Assembly: GCF_007860075.1 (NCBI RefSeq)
Contig: NZ_SJPP01000001.1
Span: 2,335,980 to 2,399,979 of the forward strand
Length of the DNA: 64,000 nt
Source of the DNA: Symmachiella macrocystis
GTDB taxonomy: Bacteria; Planctomycetota; Planctomycetia; Planctomycetales; Planctomycetaceae
Reading direction: 5' to 3'
Shown: piece after piece, positions 55,489 through 64,000 of the stretch
Layout: each line of letters opens with the position of its first letter
Numbering within the stretch: the stretch's first letter is position 1
Translations under genes and position numbers: made by a program
Notes under the pieces: generated by a model
Seen by the model: the letters and a program-made list of their open reading frames with translations, nothing else
What the model was told of the DNA's origin: nothing
Databases searched by the model: none

Positions 55489-55634
55489 CAGTCCTACCCG
55501 TCATGGGATGACTTGGCGCTCGCGCATAAAACAACGGCGGACCGAAATATTGGGCCGCCGTTGTGAGTTGTTTTTTTGTTCGCGGTTTGGTCGCGCGCGG
55601 CTCGGCAGGAGCCTCGCCCTTCCGGTTGCGATTG

Positions 55635-55889
55635 CTAGTTGGCTTCGGCCATTTCGACGTTGATGCGACGACCCTTTTGGTCGAAGACAACCGTCCCTTC
55701 GACCAGGGCAAAGATCGTGTAATCTTTTCCCATGCCGACATTGCGACCCGGATGCCATTTGGTGCCGCACTGACGAATCAGAATATTGCCGGGCGTAACG
55801 CTTTCGCCACCATATTTTTTGATGCCGCGCCGCTGCGCATTCGAATCGCGACCGTTCCGACTGGACCCTTGGCCCTTCTTATGTGCCAT
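55635..55889 (-). CDS. rpmA: 50S ribosomal protein L27
   Basis: The 84-residue protein has the L27 signature [20 protein letters not shown] at the start, then [20 protein letters not shown]. Its N-terminal tail reaches the peptidyl transferase centre in the ribosome. GGAGAAG lies upstream of the ATG. In most bacteria rplU (L21) lies just upstream; here the 373 bases before the gene hold no rplU, so the usual rplU-rpmA pair is split. Confidence 0.97.
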   Translation of the reverse strand: MAHKKGQGSSRNGRDSNAQRRGIKKYGGESVTPGNILIRQCGTKWHPGRNVGMGKDYTIFALVEGTVVFDQKGRRINVEMAEAN

Positions 55890-56262
55890 GACTACACTTC
55901 TCCGCTCTTATCGATCGTACGTACCGGTCGCGAGGCGACCTAATGGTTTTGGTCAGGAAACAGGCAGAATAACAGGAATCGAGCCCCGCGAAAAGCCTGC
56001 GCCACGCTGTTTTTGCCGCTGGAATGGTGACCAGGGCATCTTTTGTGTGCATTTTCACCATGGAGACACGGAAGACACGGGGGAATGGGCAAAAGACTGG
56101 AGGTTTTGGACCTTGGGCTTTCGGGGCTCGGTGCCGAAGCTTTTCCGGCGGACTACAGTCTAGAGCCGAAAGCCCGTCACTTCTGTGGCAAACCTGCTGC
56201 TCGCCCATTATCTTGGCGTAACAGGGTCACCGAATCTCACGCCAAATGAATGAGCCACTCCC
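55890..56262. other. Gene-free gap upstream of rpmA
   Basis: No rplU or other gene is seen in these 373 bases. At 56054-56088 the text CACCATGGAGACACGGAAG resembles the CACCACGGAGGCACGGAGG text at 57391-57412, a repeat type met between genes in many bacteria. The promoters of rpmA and the divergent aldolase-like gene must lie here. Confidence 0.45.
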
Positions 56263-57378
56263 ATGGATGCCAATTACCAGATCGCCGACACTAGCGGCAT
56301 CATTACGCCCGCGCTTGTTGTCTTTCGCGAATTTCTGGATGACAACATTCGCCACATGATCGAAATTGCCGGCGATGCCTCGCGGTTGCGGCCGCACTGT
56401 AAGACACATAAGACGGCTGAAGTCGTCCGACTGCAGGCGGCACAAGGGATCACGAAACAAAAATGTGCTACGTTTGCCGAAGCTGAGATGGTCGCTGAGG
56501 CGGGTTGCCGGGATGTCTGTTTGGCGTACAACCTCGTCGGTCCCAACATTGCACGGGCGGTGGCGTTTCGACAGAAGTATCCCGATGTGACTCTCTCGGT
56601 CACCGCCGATCACGAAATCCCCATCGCCGCTCTCGGCCATGCGATGACCGAAGCAGGAACGACGATCGAAGTTTTGCTCGACGTCGATACCGGACAACAC
56701 CGCACCGGCGTCACGTGTTGCGAACGGGCGGAACGACTGTACCAGTTGATTGCCGAGACGGATGGTTTGATCCCCGGCGGCTTTCATGTCTACGACGGGC
56801 ATCAACACCAACAGTCGCACGAAGAACGAAAAGCCGCCATTGATGTCGAGTGGGCCAAGGTGATCGAGCTGCGCGACAAATTGATCGCTGCCGGATTGCC
56901 CGTCCCCCGCATTGTCGCCGGTGGCACCGGTTCGTTTCCGGTCTATGCTACCAAAGAGGACCCGACGATCGAGCTGAGTCCCGGCACCTGTGTCTTCAAC
57001 GATGCGGGCTATTCCGCCGCCTTTCCCGATCTCAAGTTCCCACCTGCGACAGGCGTGCTGACCCGTGTCATCAGCCGCCCCACGGACAATCGCATCACTC
57101 TCGATTTGGGTTATAAGGCAATCGCTTCCGATCCTCCGGCCGGCAAGCGGTGTACTTTTCCTGCCTTGCCCGATGCCGTGGCAGTGCTGCAAAACGAAGA
57201 GCACCTGGTGCTCGAAACCAATCGCGCCGGCGACTTTCAGCCGGGCGACGAATTGCTGGCCATCCCCACGCACATCTGCCCCACGTCAGCCATGCACAAA
57301 CAAATAGTGGTCGTCTCAGGCGGCAAAGTGGCCGACCACTGGGACATCGTTGCCCGCGATCGGCAGTTGACGATTTGA
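56263..57378 (+). CDS. D-threonine aldolase / D-serine dehydratase-like PLP enzyme
   Basis: The 371-residue protein is an alanine-racemase-fold III PLP enzyme of the DSD1 / D-threonine aldolase group. The Schiff-base Lys lies in RPHCKTHKTAEV (residues 44-55). The metal-binding block HICPTSAMHK near the C-terminus fits the His-x-Cys zinc site of this family. The middle has GGTGSFPVY and LSPGTCVFND. It cleaves or dehydrates a D-3-hydroxy amino acid; which one is not clear. It stands between rpmA and the OGT array and converges with the latter. Confidence 0.88.
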   Translation: MDANYQIADTSGIITPALVVFREFLDDNIRHMIEIAGDASRLRPHCKTHKTAEVVRLQAAQGITKQKCATFAEAEMVAEAGCRDVCLAYNLVGPNIARAVAFRQKYPDVTLSVTADHEIPIAALGHAMTEAGTTIEVLLDVDTGQHRTGVTCCERAERLYQLIAETDGLIPGGFHVYDGHQHQQSHEERKAAIDVEWAKVIELRDKLIAAGLPVPRIVAGGTGSFPVYATKEDPTIELSPGTCVFNDAGYSAAFPDLKFPPATGVLTRVISRPTDNRITLDLGYKAIASDPPAGKRCTFPALPDAVAVLQNEEHLVLETNRAGDFQPGDELLAIPTHICPTSAMHKQIVVVSGGKVADHWDIVARDRQLTI

Positions 57379-57482
57379 CGGGGTAGGGGGGTTCACCACG
57401 GAGGCACGGAGGGGAAATCGGGAGGTGCCTATTGCACCTCGAAAAACAAAAATGAGGACCGGGACCTCATGCACAGTATGGC

Positions 57483-59501
57483 TTAAGGGGCCACTTGTGT
57501 CTGGCACCAGTGTTGCCAGGCGGTGCGATATGCGGATTCGATTTCTGCGACGATCGGTTCCGGTTGGCAGAGCGACGAGGATTGCAATTGCTGACGTAAA
57601 TCGTTGCGGATTTCGCTGAGTTGGGCGACGTCGCTGGCGATTCCTATGGCTGTCGAAATGTATTGTGGTTTCGAGGCAGCGGTTAGATATCCGTAGCCGG
57701 TTTGATTCAAAATGCCGGCGGACATGCGGCCTACGTAATTCGCGCCGCGGAGTGTGACCACGGGCACACCCATCCAGAGTGCTTCGCAAGTGGTCGTCGC
57801 ACCGGTGTAGGGGAAGGGGTCGAGCGCGACGTCAACATGGTGATACGCCGCTAGGTGTTCCTCTTCGGATTCGACGAATCCTTGAAACTGGATCCGCTCT
57901 GCCGGAATGTGATGTTGCCGGAACAATTCGTGAAATCGCTGGCGCACCTTCTCGTCCCCGAACGCTCCATTTTTTAAGCGTAGGCGACTGTTGGGAATCG
58001 CCGCCAGAATTTCGGCCCAAACGGCGATCACATCCGGCCCGATTTTTGCGAGCTTGTTGCACGAGCCGAAAGTGACATAACGATTCTTCAGCGCCGGCGG
58101 GGGTTGTACGTCGGGTGCGGATTGTGGCGGGGCGAAGGTAAAGCTCCCAGCGGGAATGCGGACCAGCGTTTCGGTGTGCCGACAGGGTTCCTCCGGCGAG
58201 TCGCAAATGGCGTCGGTGATGCGGCAATCGATGGTGGTTAACCCGGTTGTGTTTCCGTAACCCAACATCGAAAACTGTACCGGCGCCGGTTTCTGAGCGA
58301 AGACCAGCAGTCGATTTCCAGCGGTATGTCCCGCCAAATCGACGAGCACATCGATGCCGTCTTGTTGAATCCGCTCAACGAGTTCCGCATCCGCCATGCC
58401 GGCGACGTTGTGCCACTCATCCGCCAGTTTTTCTAAACGTTCAGTCACCGCATCAGGCGCAGGGACATCGCTATAGCAAACGACCTCGACCTCAGAAGTG
58501 TTACGCAATTTCAAAATCGGTTCAATGAACGAGGCCACCGGATGACGGCGAAAATCGATTGAAATGTACCCAATACGCAAACGGCGTCGCGGCTGAGGCG
58601 AATTTGCATGCGTTGTGATATGGGGAATATCGGCGGCATGTTGCTGTTGCCAACGGAGATGTTCATCAAAGAGCTCATCCAGATCGACGCCGGGATCGTA
58701 TCCGAGCGAAATCAGCAGATTGCTGTGGGCTTTGATGAATTGCGGTTGGAGTTGCAGCGTTTGCCGAAAGCAATACTGTGCCTCTTTCACTCGGCCTTCA
58801 TAAAGGTAGAGCACGCCCAAGTTGAGGTGCGCCGTCGCAGAACTTGCATCGAGCTGAATCGCCGTTTGGAATTCCTGTTCCGCCTCGCGCAAACGGCCTT
58901 GTCGTTGCCGCAAGAGGCCCATGTGATTGTGCGCACTGAGTGCCTGCGCGTCTGTGCAAGCTGCCTGAGCGAATTGGACTTCAGCTTCCTCTAGGCGGTT
59001 CGTTTGCGCTAACACATTCCCTAAGTTGTCGGCTGCGCTGGCGTGATTGGGCTGCAGACGGAGTGCCTGTTGAAAACTCTGGATTGCGGCGTCGTTGTCT
59101 CCCAATCGCCGCTGCACGATGCCGAGATTGTTGTACGCAGCTGGGCAATTGGGATCGATATCGAGGGCCGCTTGTAGACAAATGCGAGCCTCCTCCAGGC
59201 GATCCAACTGCCGCAATGTGTCGCCGAGATTGACGTAAGCGTCCACAAAATCGGGGCGCGCGGCGACGGCGCGCTGAAACGCAACACCGGCGTCATCGAA
59301 TTGCTGCTGGCGTTTGAGGGCAACACCCAAATTGTTGTGCGCCTCGGCCAAATCGGGCGATACGGCCAGCACTTGATGGTAACACTCCACCGCTTGTCGA
59401 TAGTCACCGGCGGCCAACGATTCATTGCCGCGCAGAAAGTGTCCCGACAAATCAGCAGCCGCGTTTGCTGCAGGAGCATGTAGTTTATAGTTCAACGCCA
59501 T
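57483..59501 (-). CDS. TPR protein with GT41 (OGT/SPINDLY-like) glycosyltransferase domain
   Basis: The 672-residue protein has about seven TPR units over residues 20-270 (AHNNLGVALKRQQQFDDA, AYNNLGIVQRRLGDNDAA). The GT41 domain covers about 305-660: LRIGYISIDFRRHPVASF, DGIDVLVDLAGHT, FSMLGYGNTTG, FGSCNKLAKI and DPFPYTGATTTCEALWMGVP, the last being the UDP-sugar site. GT41 enzymes add GlcNAc or another sugar to Ser/Thr of proteins in the cytosol. The ATG at 59501 follows GGAG at 9 bases. It is the last of three tandem paralogs on this strand. Confidence 0.93.
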   Translation of the reverse strand: MALNYKLHAPAANAAADLSGHFLRGNESLAAGDYRQAVECYHQVLAVSPDLAEAHNNLGVALKRQQQFDDAGVAFQRAVAARPDFVDAYVNLGDTLRQLDRLEEARICLQAALDIDPNCPAAYNNLGIVQRRLGDNDAAIQSFQQALRLQPNHASAADNLGNVLAQTNRLEEAEVQFAQAACTDAQALSAHNHMGLLRQRQGRLREAEQEFQTAIQLDASSATAHLNLGVLYLYEGRVKEAQYCFRQTLQLQPQFIKAHSNLLISLGYDPGVDLDELFDEHLRWQQQHAADIPHITTHANSPQPRRRLRIGYISIDFRRHPVASFIEPILKLRNTSEVEVVCYSDVPAPDAVTERLEKLADEWHNVAGMADAELVERIQQDGIDVLVDLAGHTAGNRLLVFAQKPAPVQFSMLGYGNTTGLTTIDCRITDAICDSPEEPCRHTETLVRIPAGSFTFAPPQSAPDVQPPPALKNRYVTFGSCNKLAKIGPDVIAVWAEILAAIPNSRLRLKNGAFGDEKVRQRFHELFRQHHIPAERIQFQGFVESEEEHLAAYHHVDVALDPFPYTGATTTCEALWMGVPVVTLRGANYVGRMSAGILNQTGYGYLTAASKPQYISTAIGIASDVAQLSEIRNDLRQQLQSSSLCQPEPIVAEIESAYRTAWQHWCQTQVAP

Positions 59502-59560
59502 ACCGAATTCTCCGGTCCGCATTTCCGATGTCTGTTTGCAGTTTTAACCACAACAACCCT

Positions 59561-61846
59561 TCAACCTGCTTTGCGGTTGCCCTGACACCAACGTTGCCAC
59601 ATATCGCGATACATCGTCTCCACGCCCGTGGCTGCAGTCACCGCATCACAGACTGGTGATTGCGCCATTTGTTCTCGCAATTGCGTGCGAATATTTCCTA
59701 ATCGCGGCATGTTCTCCGCCAAGGTGCGGGTGATCTCTTGGTACGCCTGTGGTGTCTCCGCGATCAATTCTGGACAACCGATCTGCGTCAGCAGACTGGC
59801 GGATAACCGGCCGACGTATTGATTTCCGCGCAATGTCACCACAGGAACGCCCATCCACAGCGACTCGCAGGTCGTGGTGGCGCCGGTATAGGGAAACGAG
59901 TCCAACGCAATATCGATGCGGCCGTACAGTTCTAGATGTTCTTGCAATTTAGCAACCTGTCCCAGCAGGTCGAGCCGCGCGGTATCGATTCCGTGTTGAG
60001 AGAACCTTTGGAGAAAGTCCTCCCGGGTAGCGGCATCGATGAATGAATGGCTTTTCATGATCAGTCGACTGGTCGGCGCGTCGCGGAGAATGGCCGCCCA
60101 CAATTTCACCACGCCGCTGTTGATCTTGGCGAGATTGTTAAACGAGCCGAACGTGACGTAGCCGTTTGCGAGACAGGGCGCCGGCGCAACCGGCGGGGCA
60201 TTCGCTGGGGGGGCATAACAAAAGATTCCACTGCGAAGATAGGCCAACTCCTCGACATGCCGCCGCGATTCACCAGGAGGATCGGCGACGACGTCGGTCA
60301 GGCGATAGTCGATCGCCGGGATCCCCGTTGTGCCGCCATAACCCAGATGCGTGATTTGCACTGGTGCGGCTCGTTGCGCGAGGACCTGTAGCCGATTGCC
60401 GCCGGTGTGCCCGGCCAGATCGACGAGGATGTCGATCTCTTCGTCGACGATCATCTTGAGAACTTCCTGGTCGGTTTTTCCTTGCACATCCCGCCAGGTA
60501 TCGGCATGGGCTTTTAACCGGGCAGTTATGGCGTCGGGAGCCGTCACGTCGGAATAACAACTCACGTGGACCGCGCGACGGTCGTGAGCCTTCAATAAGG
60601 GTTCGATGAAAGAGGCGACGGAATGCGCGCGAAAATCGGCGGAGAGATATCCGATCCGCAGCGGACGTGATTGCAGCGGATTGTTTTTCAGTCGCGGCGT
60701 GGCACCCGTCGGGACCACGTGTCGTCGGGACCAACGTTGATGCTCCTCAAAAATCTCTTCGACGGACAGTTCAGGATCATAGTGTAAAGTCATCAACAGA
60801 TTGCTATGAATCCGCGCGGAGCTGTCGTCGATTTGAAGTGCGCTGCGATAGGCGGCGATAGCCTCTGTGGGTCGGCCTTGTAATTGGAGTATGCCTGCCA
60901 AGTTGGCGCGGGGCTCGGCAGCTTGCGGGAGCAAACGGATCGATTCTGAAAAACAGTCAGCCGCCGCTGACAATTCGCCTCGTTCGCGCAACAGGCTGCC
61001 CAGACTATTATGAGCCATCGCAAAATCGGGGCGCAAGCGGACAGCTTCTCGAAAGCACGCTTCGGCCTCGGTCAAATGCAGGAGCCGCAGATGGGCGATC
61101 CCTAAATGATGATGAGCGCGTGCATGCTCCGGCGCGCGTTGAATCACATTGCTCAACTGCTCAATCGCTTCATCAAATCGCCCGCAATCGAGGAGCGTCG
61201 CGGCCAATTCAAAATGGGCGTCAATTTGCTGGGGGGATTTCTTGCACAACCGCTGGAACTGTTCAAGCGCCTCTGGGATACGGCCTGCCGCGCGATGCGA
61301 TATGGCGAGTAATAAAGCGGCTTCATCAAAGTCGGGGTCATGCACCAATGCCTCGCTGAGGCACCGCACAGCTTCGGTGAGTTGCCCCTGACGTTTGAAG
61401 ATCATCCCGAGCCGATAATACGCCTTAGCCATACCGGGGTGCTGGCGAACGACCGCGGCAAAGTCGGCTAGGGCGGCGTTCCACTGGCCTTGTTCCTGGC
61501 GGAGTGCGCCGAGGTTGAAACGGGCATCAACAGATTGCGGGCTGATTTCCAAAGCGGTTTGAAAGTGTTGTTCGGCAGCGTCATAACGGCGGACGGCTTG
61601 GAGTGCATTGCCCAAATTGTTGTGAAAGGTCGCGTTCTGCGGGCGCAGTTCCAGTGCGCGTTGAATCCACTGAATCGCGTCTTCGTACTCTCCCCGTTGA
61701 TGAGCAATGACACCGGTGAGATGCAGCGCATCAGCGTTCTGCGGATCGACAGACAGAATTTGTGCGTACGCCTGAGCGGCGCGGTCCCACGCGCCCGCTT
61801 GATGCAGCGCGACAGCCGCTTGAATTGTGACTGGTTGTCCATCCAT
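59561..61846 (-). CDS. TPR protein with GT41 (OGT/SPINDLY-like) glycosyltransferase domain
   Basis: The 761-residue protein has about eleven TPR units over residues 10-380 (ADALHLTGVIAHQRGEYEDA, AHNSLGSLLRERGELSAA). The GT41 domain follows from about 400: LRIGYLSADFRAHSVASF, DEEIDILVDLAGHT, THLGYGGTTG, FGSFNNLAKI and DSFPYTGATTTCESLWMGVP. The block FGS-N-x-L-AK has Asn in place of Lys (NNL rather than NKL), and DSFPY replaces DPFPY. Start ATG 61846 is chosen by the GGAGG ahead of it; a TTG at 61861 is less likely. It lies 21 bases after the next gene's stop and 59 bases before the third. Confidence 0.93.
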   Translation of the reverse strand: MDGQPVTIQAAVALHQAGAWDRAAQAYAQILSVDPQNADALHLTGVIAHQRGEYEDAIQWIQRALELRPQNATFHNNLGNALQAVRRYDAAEQHFQTALEISPQSVDARFNLGALRQEQGQWNAALADFAAVVRQHPGMAKAYYRLGMIFKRQGQLTEAVRCLSEALVHDPDFDEAALLLAISHRAAGRIPEALEQFQRLCKKSPQQIDAHFELAATLLDCGRFDEAIEQLSNVIQRAPEHARAHHHLGIAHLRLLHLTEAEACFREAVRLRPDFAMAHNSLGSLLRERGELSAAADCFSESIRLLPQAAEPRANLAGILQLQGRPTEAIAAYRSALQIDDSSARIHSNLLMTLHYDPELSVEEIFEEHQRWSRRHVVPTGATPRLKNNPLQSRPLRIGYLSADFRAHSVASFIEPLLKAHDRRAVHVSCYSDVTAPDAITARLKAHADTWRDVQGKTDQEVLKMIVDEEIDILVDLAGHTGGNRLQVLAQRAAPVQITHLGYGGTTGIPAIDYRLTDVVADPPGESRRHVEELAYLRSGIFCYAPPANAPPVAPAPCLANGYVTFGSFNNLAKINSGVVKLWAAILRDAPTSRLIMKSHSFIDAATREDFLQRFSQHGIDTARLDLLGQVAKLQEHLELYGRIDIALDSFPYTGATTTCESLWMGVPVVTLRGNQYVGRLSASLLTQIGCPELIAETPQAYQEITRTLAENMPRLGNIRTQLREQMAQSPVCDAVTAATGVETMYRDMWQRWCQGNRKAG

Positions 61847-61867
61847 GGAACTCTCCTCCAAGTCGTT

Positions 61868-64000
61868 TCAGACCACATTCGACGAGCACGCATCCGGTGT
61901 CGCGCACCACCGTTGCCAGGCTGCTTGATACTGATCTTCCAATCCACGCACGTAGGCCGGTTCATCGCACAGTGGGGAATCGCGCGCCATGATGCGTAGT
62001 TGTTGTCGCAACTCCGCTAATTGTTGTATCGACGCTGCCCAGCGACATGCGGCGGCGACGTATTCTTCCGGCGACTCGACAATGAACTCGGTCAAACCAA
62101 CAGTCGTCAGCAACGACGCCGTCATCCGCTCGACAAAGGCATTGCCGCGGAGAGAAATCGCAGGGACTCCCATCCATAACGCTTCACAAGTTGTCGTCGC
62201 CCCGTTGTATGGAAACGGATCCAATGCCACATCGACACGACCATAGAGCGCCAAATGTTCGGTGATTGATGCCGTGGGGCCGATCAGTTCGATGCGGTCG
62301 ACGTCAATGTTCCGTGCTGCGAATTCCGCGACATAACGTGCGCAGACGGTGTCGTTGGCGAATGAACGGTTTTTGAGAATCAGTCGAGACGCGGGTACCG
62401 CACGCAGGACGGCTGCCCAGACGTCGAGGGTCGGTTTGCTCAGTTTGCTCAGTTTGTTGAACGAACCGAACGTAACCTGTCCGCTCTGTAGTGCCGGCAG
62501 CGATACGACTTCGGGGGCATTCGGCGGCGGTGAATAACAGAGGATTCCGCCGGGAACGCGCAGAAGTTCTTCGGGGTGTCTGTGAGTTTCTCCGGGCGGG
62601 TCGGCGATGGCGTCGGTGATCCGGTAATCGATCGCCGCTAATCCGGTGGTGGTCCCGTATCCCAAGTAGGTCATCTGCACCGGCGCGGGACGACGGGCGA
62701 AGATCGCCAGTCGGTTGCCCGACGTGTGACCGGCTAGGTCAATGAGAATATCGATTTGATCGTCGCGAATCATCCGCACCACAGCGTCAACCGTTTGCCC
62801 ACAAGTCGTTCGCCAGCATTGGGGCAAAGGCCGCAGACGGTCCGTCACAGAATCGTCGTCGCGATGTTCGGCGTAGCAGGTCACGTCAAAACGTTCCCGG
62901 TCGTGGTTTCGCAGGATCGATTCCATGAAAAATCCAACCGGATGCATACGAAAGTCGGGCGAGACATAACCGATCTGCAGGCGGCGTTGTGGATCACGAT
63001 CGTGGCTGAACGACGAGTCCGTTGCGGAGAGGTGAGCCAACCGTGCGCCCCATTCGCAATGTCGACGAAGAATCTCTGTTTGCGTGATTTCCGGTTGATA
63101 CAACGGCAGCATGAGGGCACTGCTCTTGACGGCCTCACAGGTCGGATCAATTTTCTCCGCACGTTCATAGACCGCCGCAGCTTCGTCCATACGTCCCTGC
63201 AGTTGCAGGACGGAGGCCAAATTCAGATGCACCTCGATCGATTGTGGACAGACCTGCAGCGCTGTGTGGTAGGAATCTTCTGCAACGGTGAAATCTCCGG
63301 CCGACGTTAAAGCTGTTCCCAGGTTGATGTAGGACTCGACATGCTGTGGGTCAAACTGCAATCCGCGGCGATAACTTTCGGCCGCTTCCTGGAAACGGTC
63401 TTGCGCGCGTAGCACGTTGCCTAGATTGAAGTGGGCTATTGCTGAGTTGGGTGATAATTTCACAATGTTCCGGAAGCATGTTTCGGCTTCAGCAAACTGT
63501 TGTAGTGATTTCAGCGACACGCCGAGATTGTTCCACGCATCGACGTAGGCCGTGTCGCATTGGACCGCTTGACGATAGTGCGAGACTGCGTCCTCGAGTC
63601 GGCCTTGGTCTTGACGGATCCGCCCCAGATTGAAGTGTGCCAGCGCATGTTGCGGTGCGCGCTTCAACACTTGAGCGAAATACTCCGCTGCCGCGTCCTG
63701 CTGCCCTAACGATGCCTGTACCACTCCCAGATTGAGCCACGCTTCACAATCGTCGGGATGGTTTTCGAGCACCGATCGATGACACTGCGCCGCTTCTTCA
63801 TACCGCTTCAGGTTTTGGAGTGATTTGCCGAGATTCGTCCAACCGGCGCGATGTTGGGGATGGGTTGTGAGCAATTGTTGGTAGGCAATGACGGCCTGAT
63901 CGTGATTGCCTTGCGCCGCAAATGCAGTAGCGAGATTGTGTTGAGCATCGGCAAAGTCAGGCTGTAATTGCACGGCGCGGCGATAGTGTTTGATCGCCGT
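61868..64000 (-). CDS. TPR protein with GT41 (OGT/SPINDLY-like) glycosyltransferase domain (5' partial)
   Basis: The reading frame is open to the right edge, so the start lies outside the window; at least 710 residues are visible. About ten TPR units are present (ADAQHNLATAFAAQGNHDQA, AIAHFNLGNVLRAQDRFQEA), then GT41 from about residue 335 (LQIGYVSPDFRMHPVGFF, DQIDILIDLAGHT, TYLGYGTTTG, FGSFNKLSKL, DPFPYNGATTTCEALWMGVP). All catalytic-type blocks look intact. It is the upstream-most of the visible three paralogs, which are probably cotranscribed. The order of events among the copies cannot be told from one window. Confidence 0.92.
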   Translation of the reverse strand, partial: TAIKHYRRAVQLQPDFADAQHNLATAFAAQGNHDQAVIAYQQLLTTHPQHRAGWTNLGKSLQNLKRYEEAAQCHRSVLENHPDDCEAWLNLGVVQASLGQQDAAAEYFAQVLKRAPQHALAHFNLGRIRQDQGRLEDAVSHYRQAVQCDTAYVDAWNNLGVSLKSLQQFAEAETCFRNIVKLSPNSAIAHFNLGNVLRAQDRFQEAAESYRRGLQFDPQHVESYINLGTALTSAGDFTVAEDSYHTALQVCPQSIEVHLNLASVLQLQGRMDEAAAVYERAEKIDPTCEAVKSSALMLPLYQPEITQTEILRRHCEWGARLAHLSATDSSFSHDRDPQRRLQIGYVSPDFRMHPVGFFMESILRNHDRERFDVTCYAEHRDDDSVTDRLRPLPQCWRTTCGQTVDAVVRMIRDDQIDILIDLAGHTSGNRLAIFARRPAPVQMTYLGYGTTTGLAAIDYRITDAIADPPGETHRHPEELLRVPGGILCYSPPPNAPEVVSLPALQSGQVTFGSFNKLSKLSKPTLDVWAAVLRAVPASRLILKNRSFANDTVCARYVAEFAARNIDVDRIELIGPTASITEHLALYGRVDVALDPFPYNGATTTCEALWMGVPAISLRGNAFVERMTASLLTTVGLTEFIVESPEEYVAAACRWAASIQQLAELRQQLRIMARDSPLCDEPAYVRGLEDQYQAAWQRWCATPDACSSNVV

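Noticed and set aside
56227-57273. 348-residue open frame on the minus strand
   Set aside because: Antisense to the D-threonine aldolase-like gene, which has the PLP-Lys and zinc motifs in frame.

Overview
The window looks like chromosomal DNA of a planctomycete (order Planctomycetales or a close relative). The marks are the DUF1549/DUF1553 plus DUF1501 pair, three DUF1501 proteins in all, a DUF1559 pseudopilin with its N-terminal [17 protein letters not shown] signal, PQQ-type beta-propellers, a PEP-CTERM protein, TadE/TadG genes, tandem TPR-GT41 glycosyltransferases, moderately high GC and wide intergenic gaps filled with short palindromic repeats. No rRNA, tRNA, CRISPR array or intact insertion sequence was seen. 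The first gene (left edge) and the last gene (right edge) are cut by the window.

Layout. 1-9.9 kb: end of a beta-propeller/methyltransferase hybrid, a ROK kinase, SurE, a Tat-exported Gfo/Idh/MocA oxidoreductase, an ExeA-like ATPase, a YchF-like ATPase and IspG (isoprenoid synthesis). 10-20 kb: a ParB-like and a small HTH gene, a ThiF/MoeB E1-like enzyme next to a DUF1501 gene, an Asp-rich surface protein, a trypsin-nuclease fusion, a second DUF1501 protein and a small unknown. 20-30.6 kb: a zinc-ribbon membrane protein, then a co-directional set DUF1549/1553 - DUF1501 - a 1498-residue multidomain protein carrying TIM-barrel, lectin-like, haem, propeller and cupredoxin parts. 30.7-37 kb: hemP with a Fur-box-like palindrome, a DUF1559 pseudopilin overlapping a small lipoprotein, a Kelch protein, a PQQ-like propeller and a sialidase-like propeller.

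37.8-45 kb: an Nramp-like transporter without the usual metal motif, and two clusters of TadE/TadG (vWA) genes on the minus strand. 45.5-53.6 kb: a VIT1/CCC1 transporter, a BchI/MoxR-like AAA+ ATPase behind a good sigma-70 promoter, a cytochrome c'-like protein, a PEP-CTERM protein, several unknowns and a methyltransferase. 53.6-57.4 kb: a polynucleotide-kinase pseudogene fragment, a SUKH-like protein, a SpoU methyltransferase, rpmA (L27) and a D-threonine-aldolase-like PLP enzyme. 57.5-64 kb: three tandem TPR-GT41 (OGT/SPINDLY-like) glycosyltransferases.

Most gene content is housekeeping or typical planctomycete envelope biology. The parts most worth a second look are the trypsin-nuclease fusion, the 1498-residue redox hybrid, the methyltransferase-propeller hybrid, the OGT array, the hemP palindrome, and at least five families of dispersed intergenic repeats.
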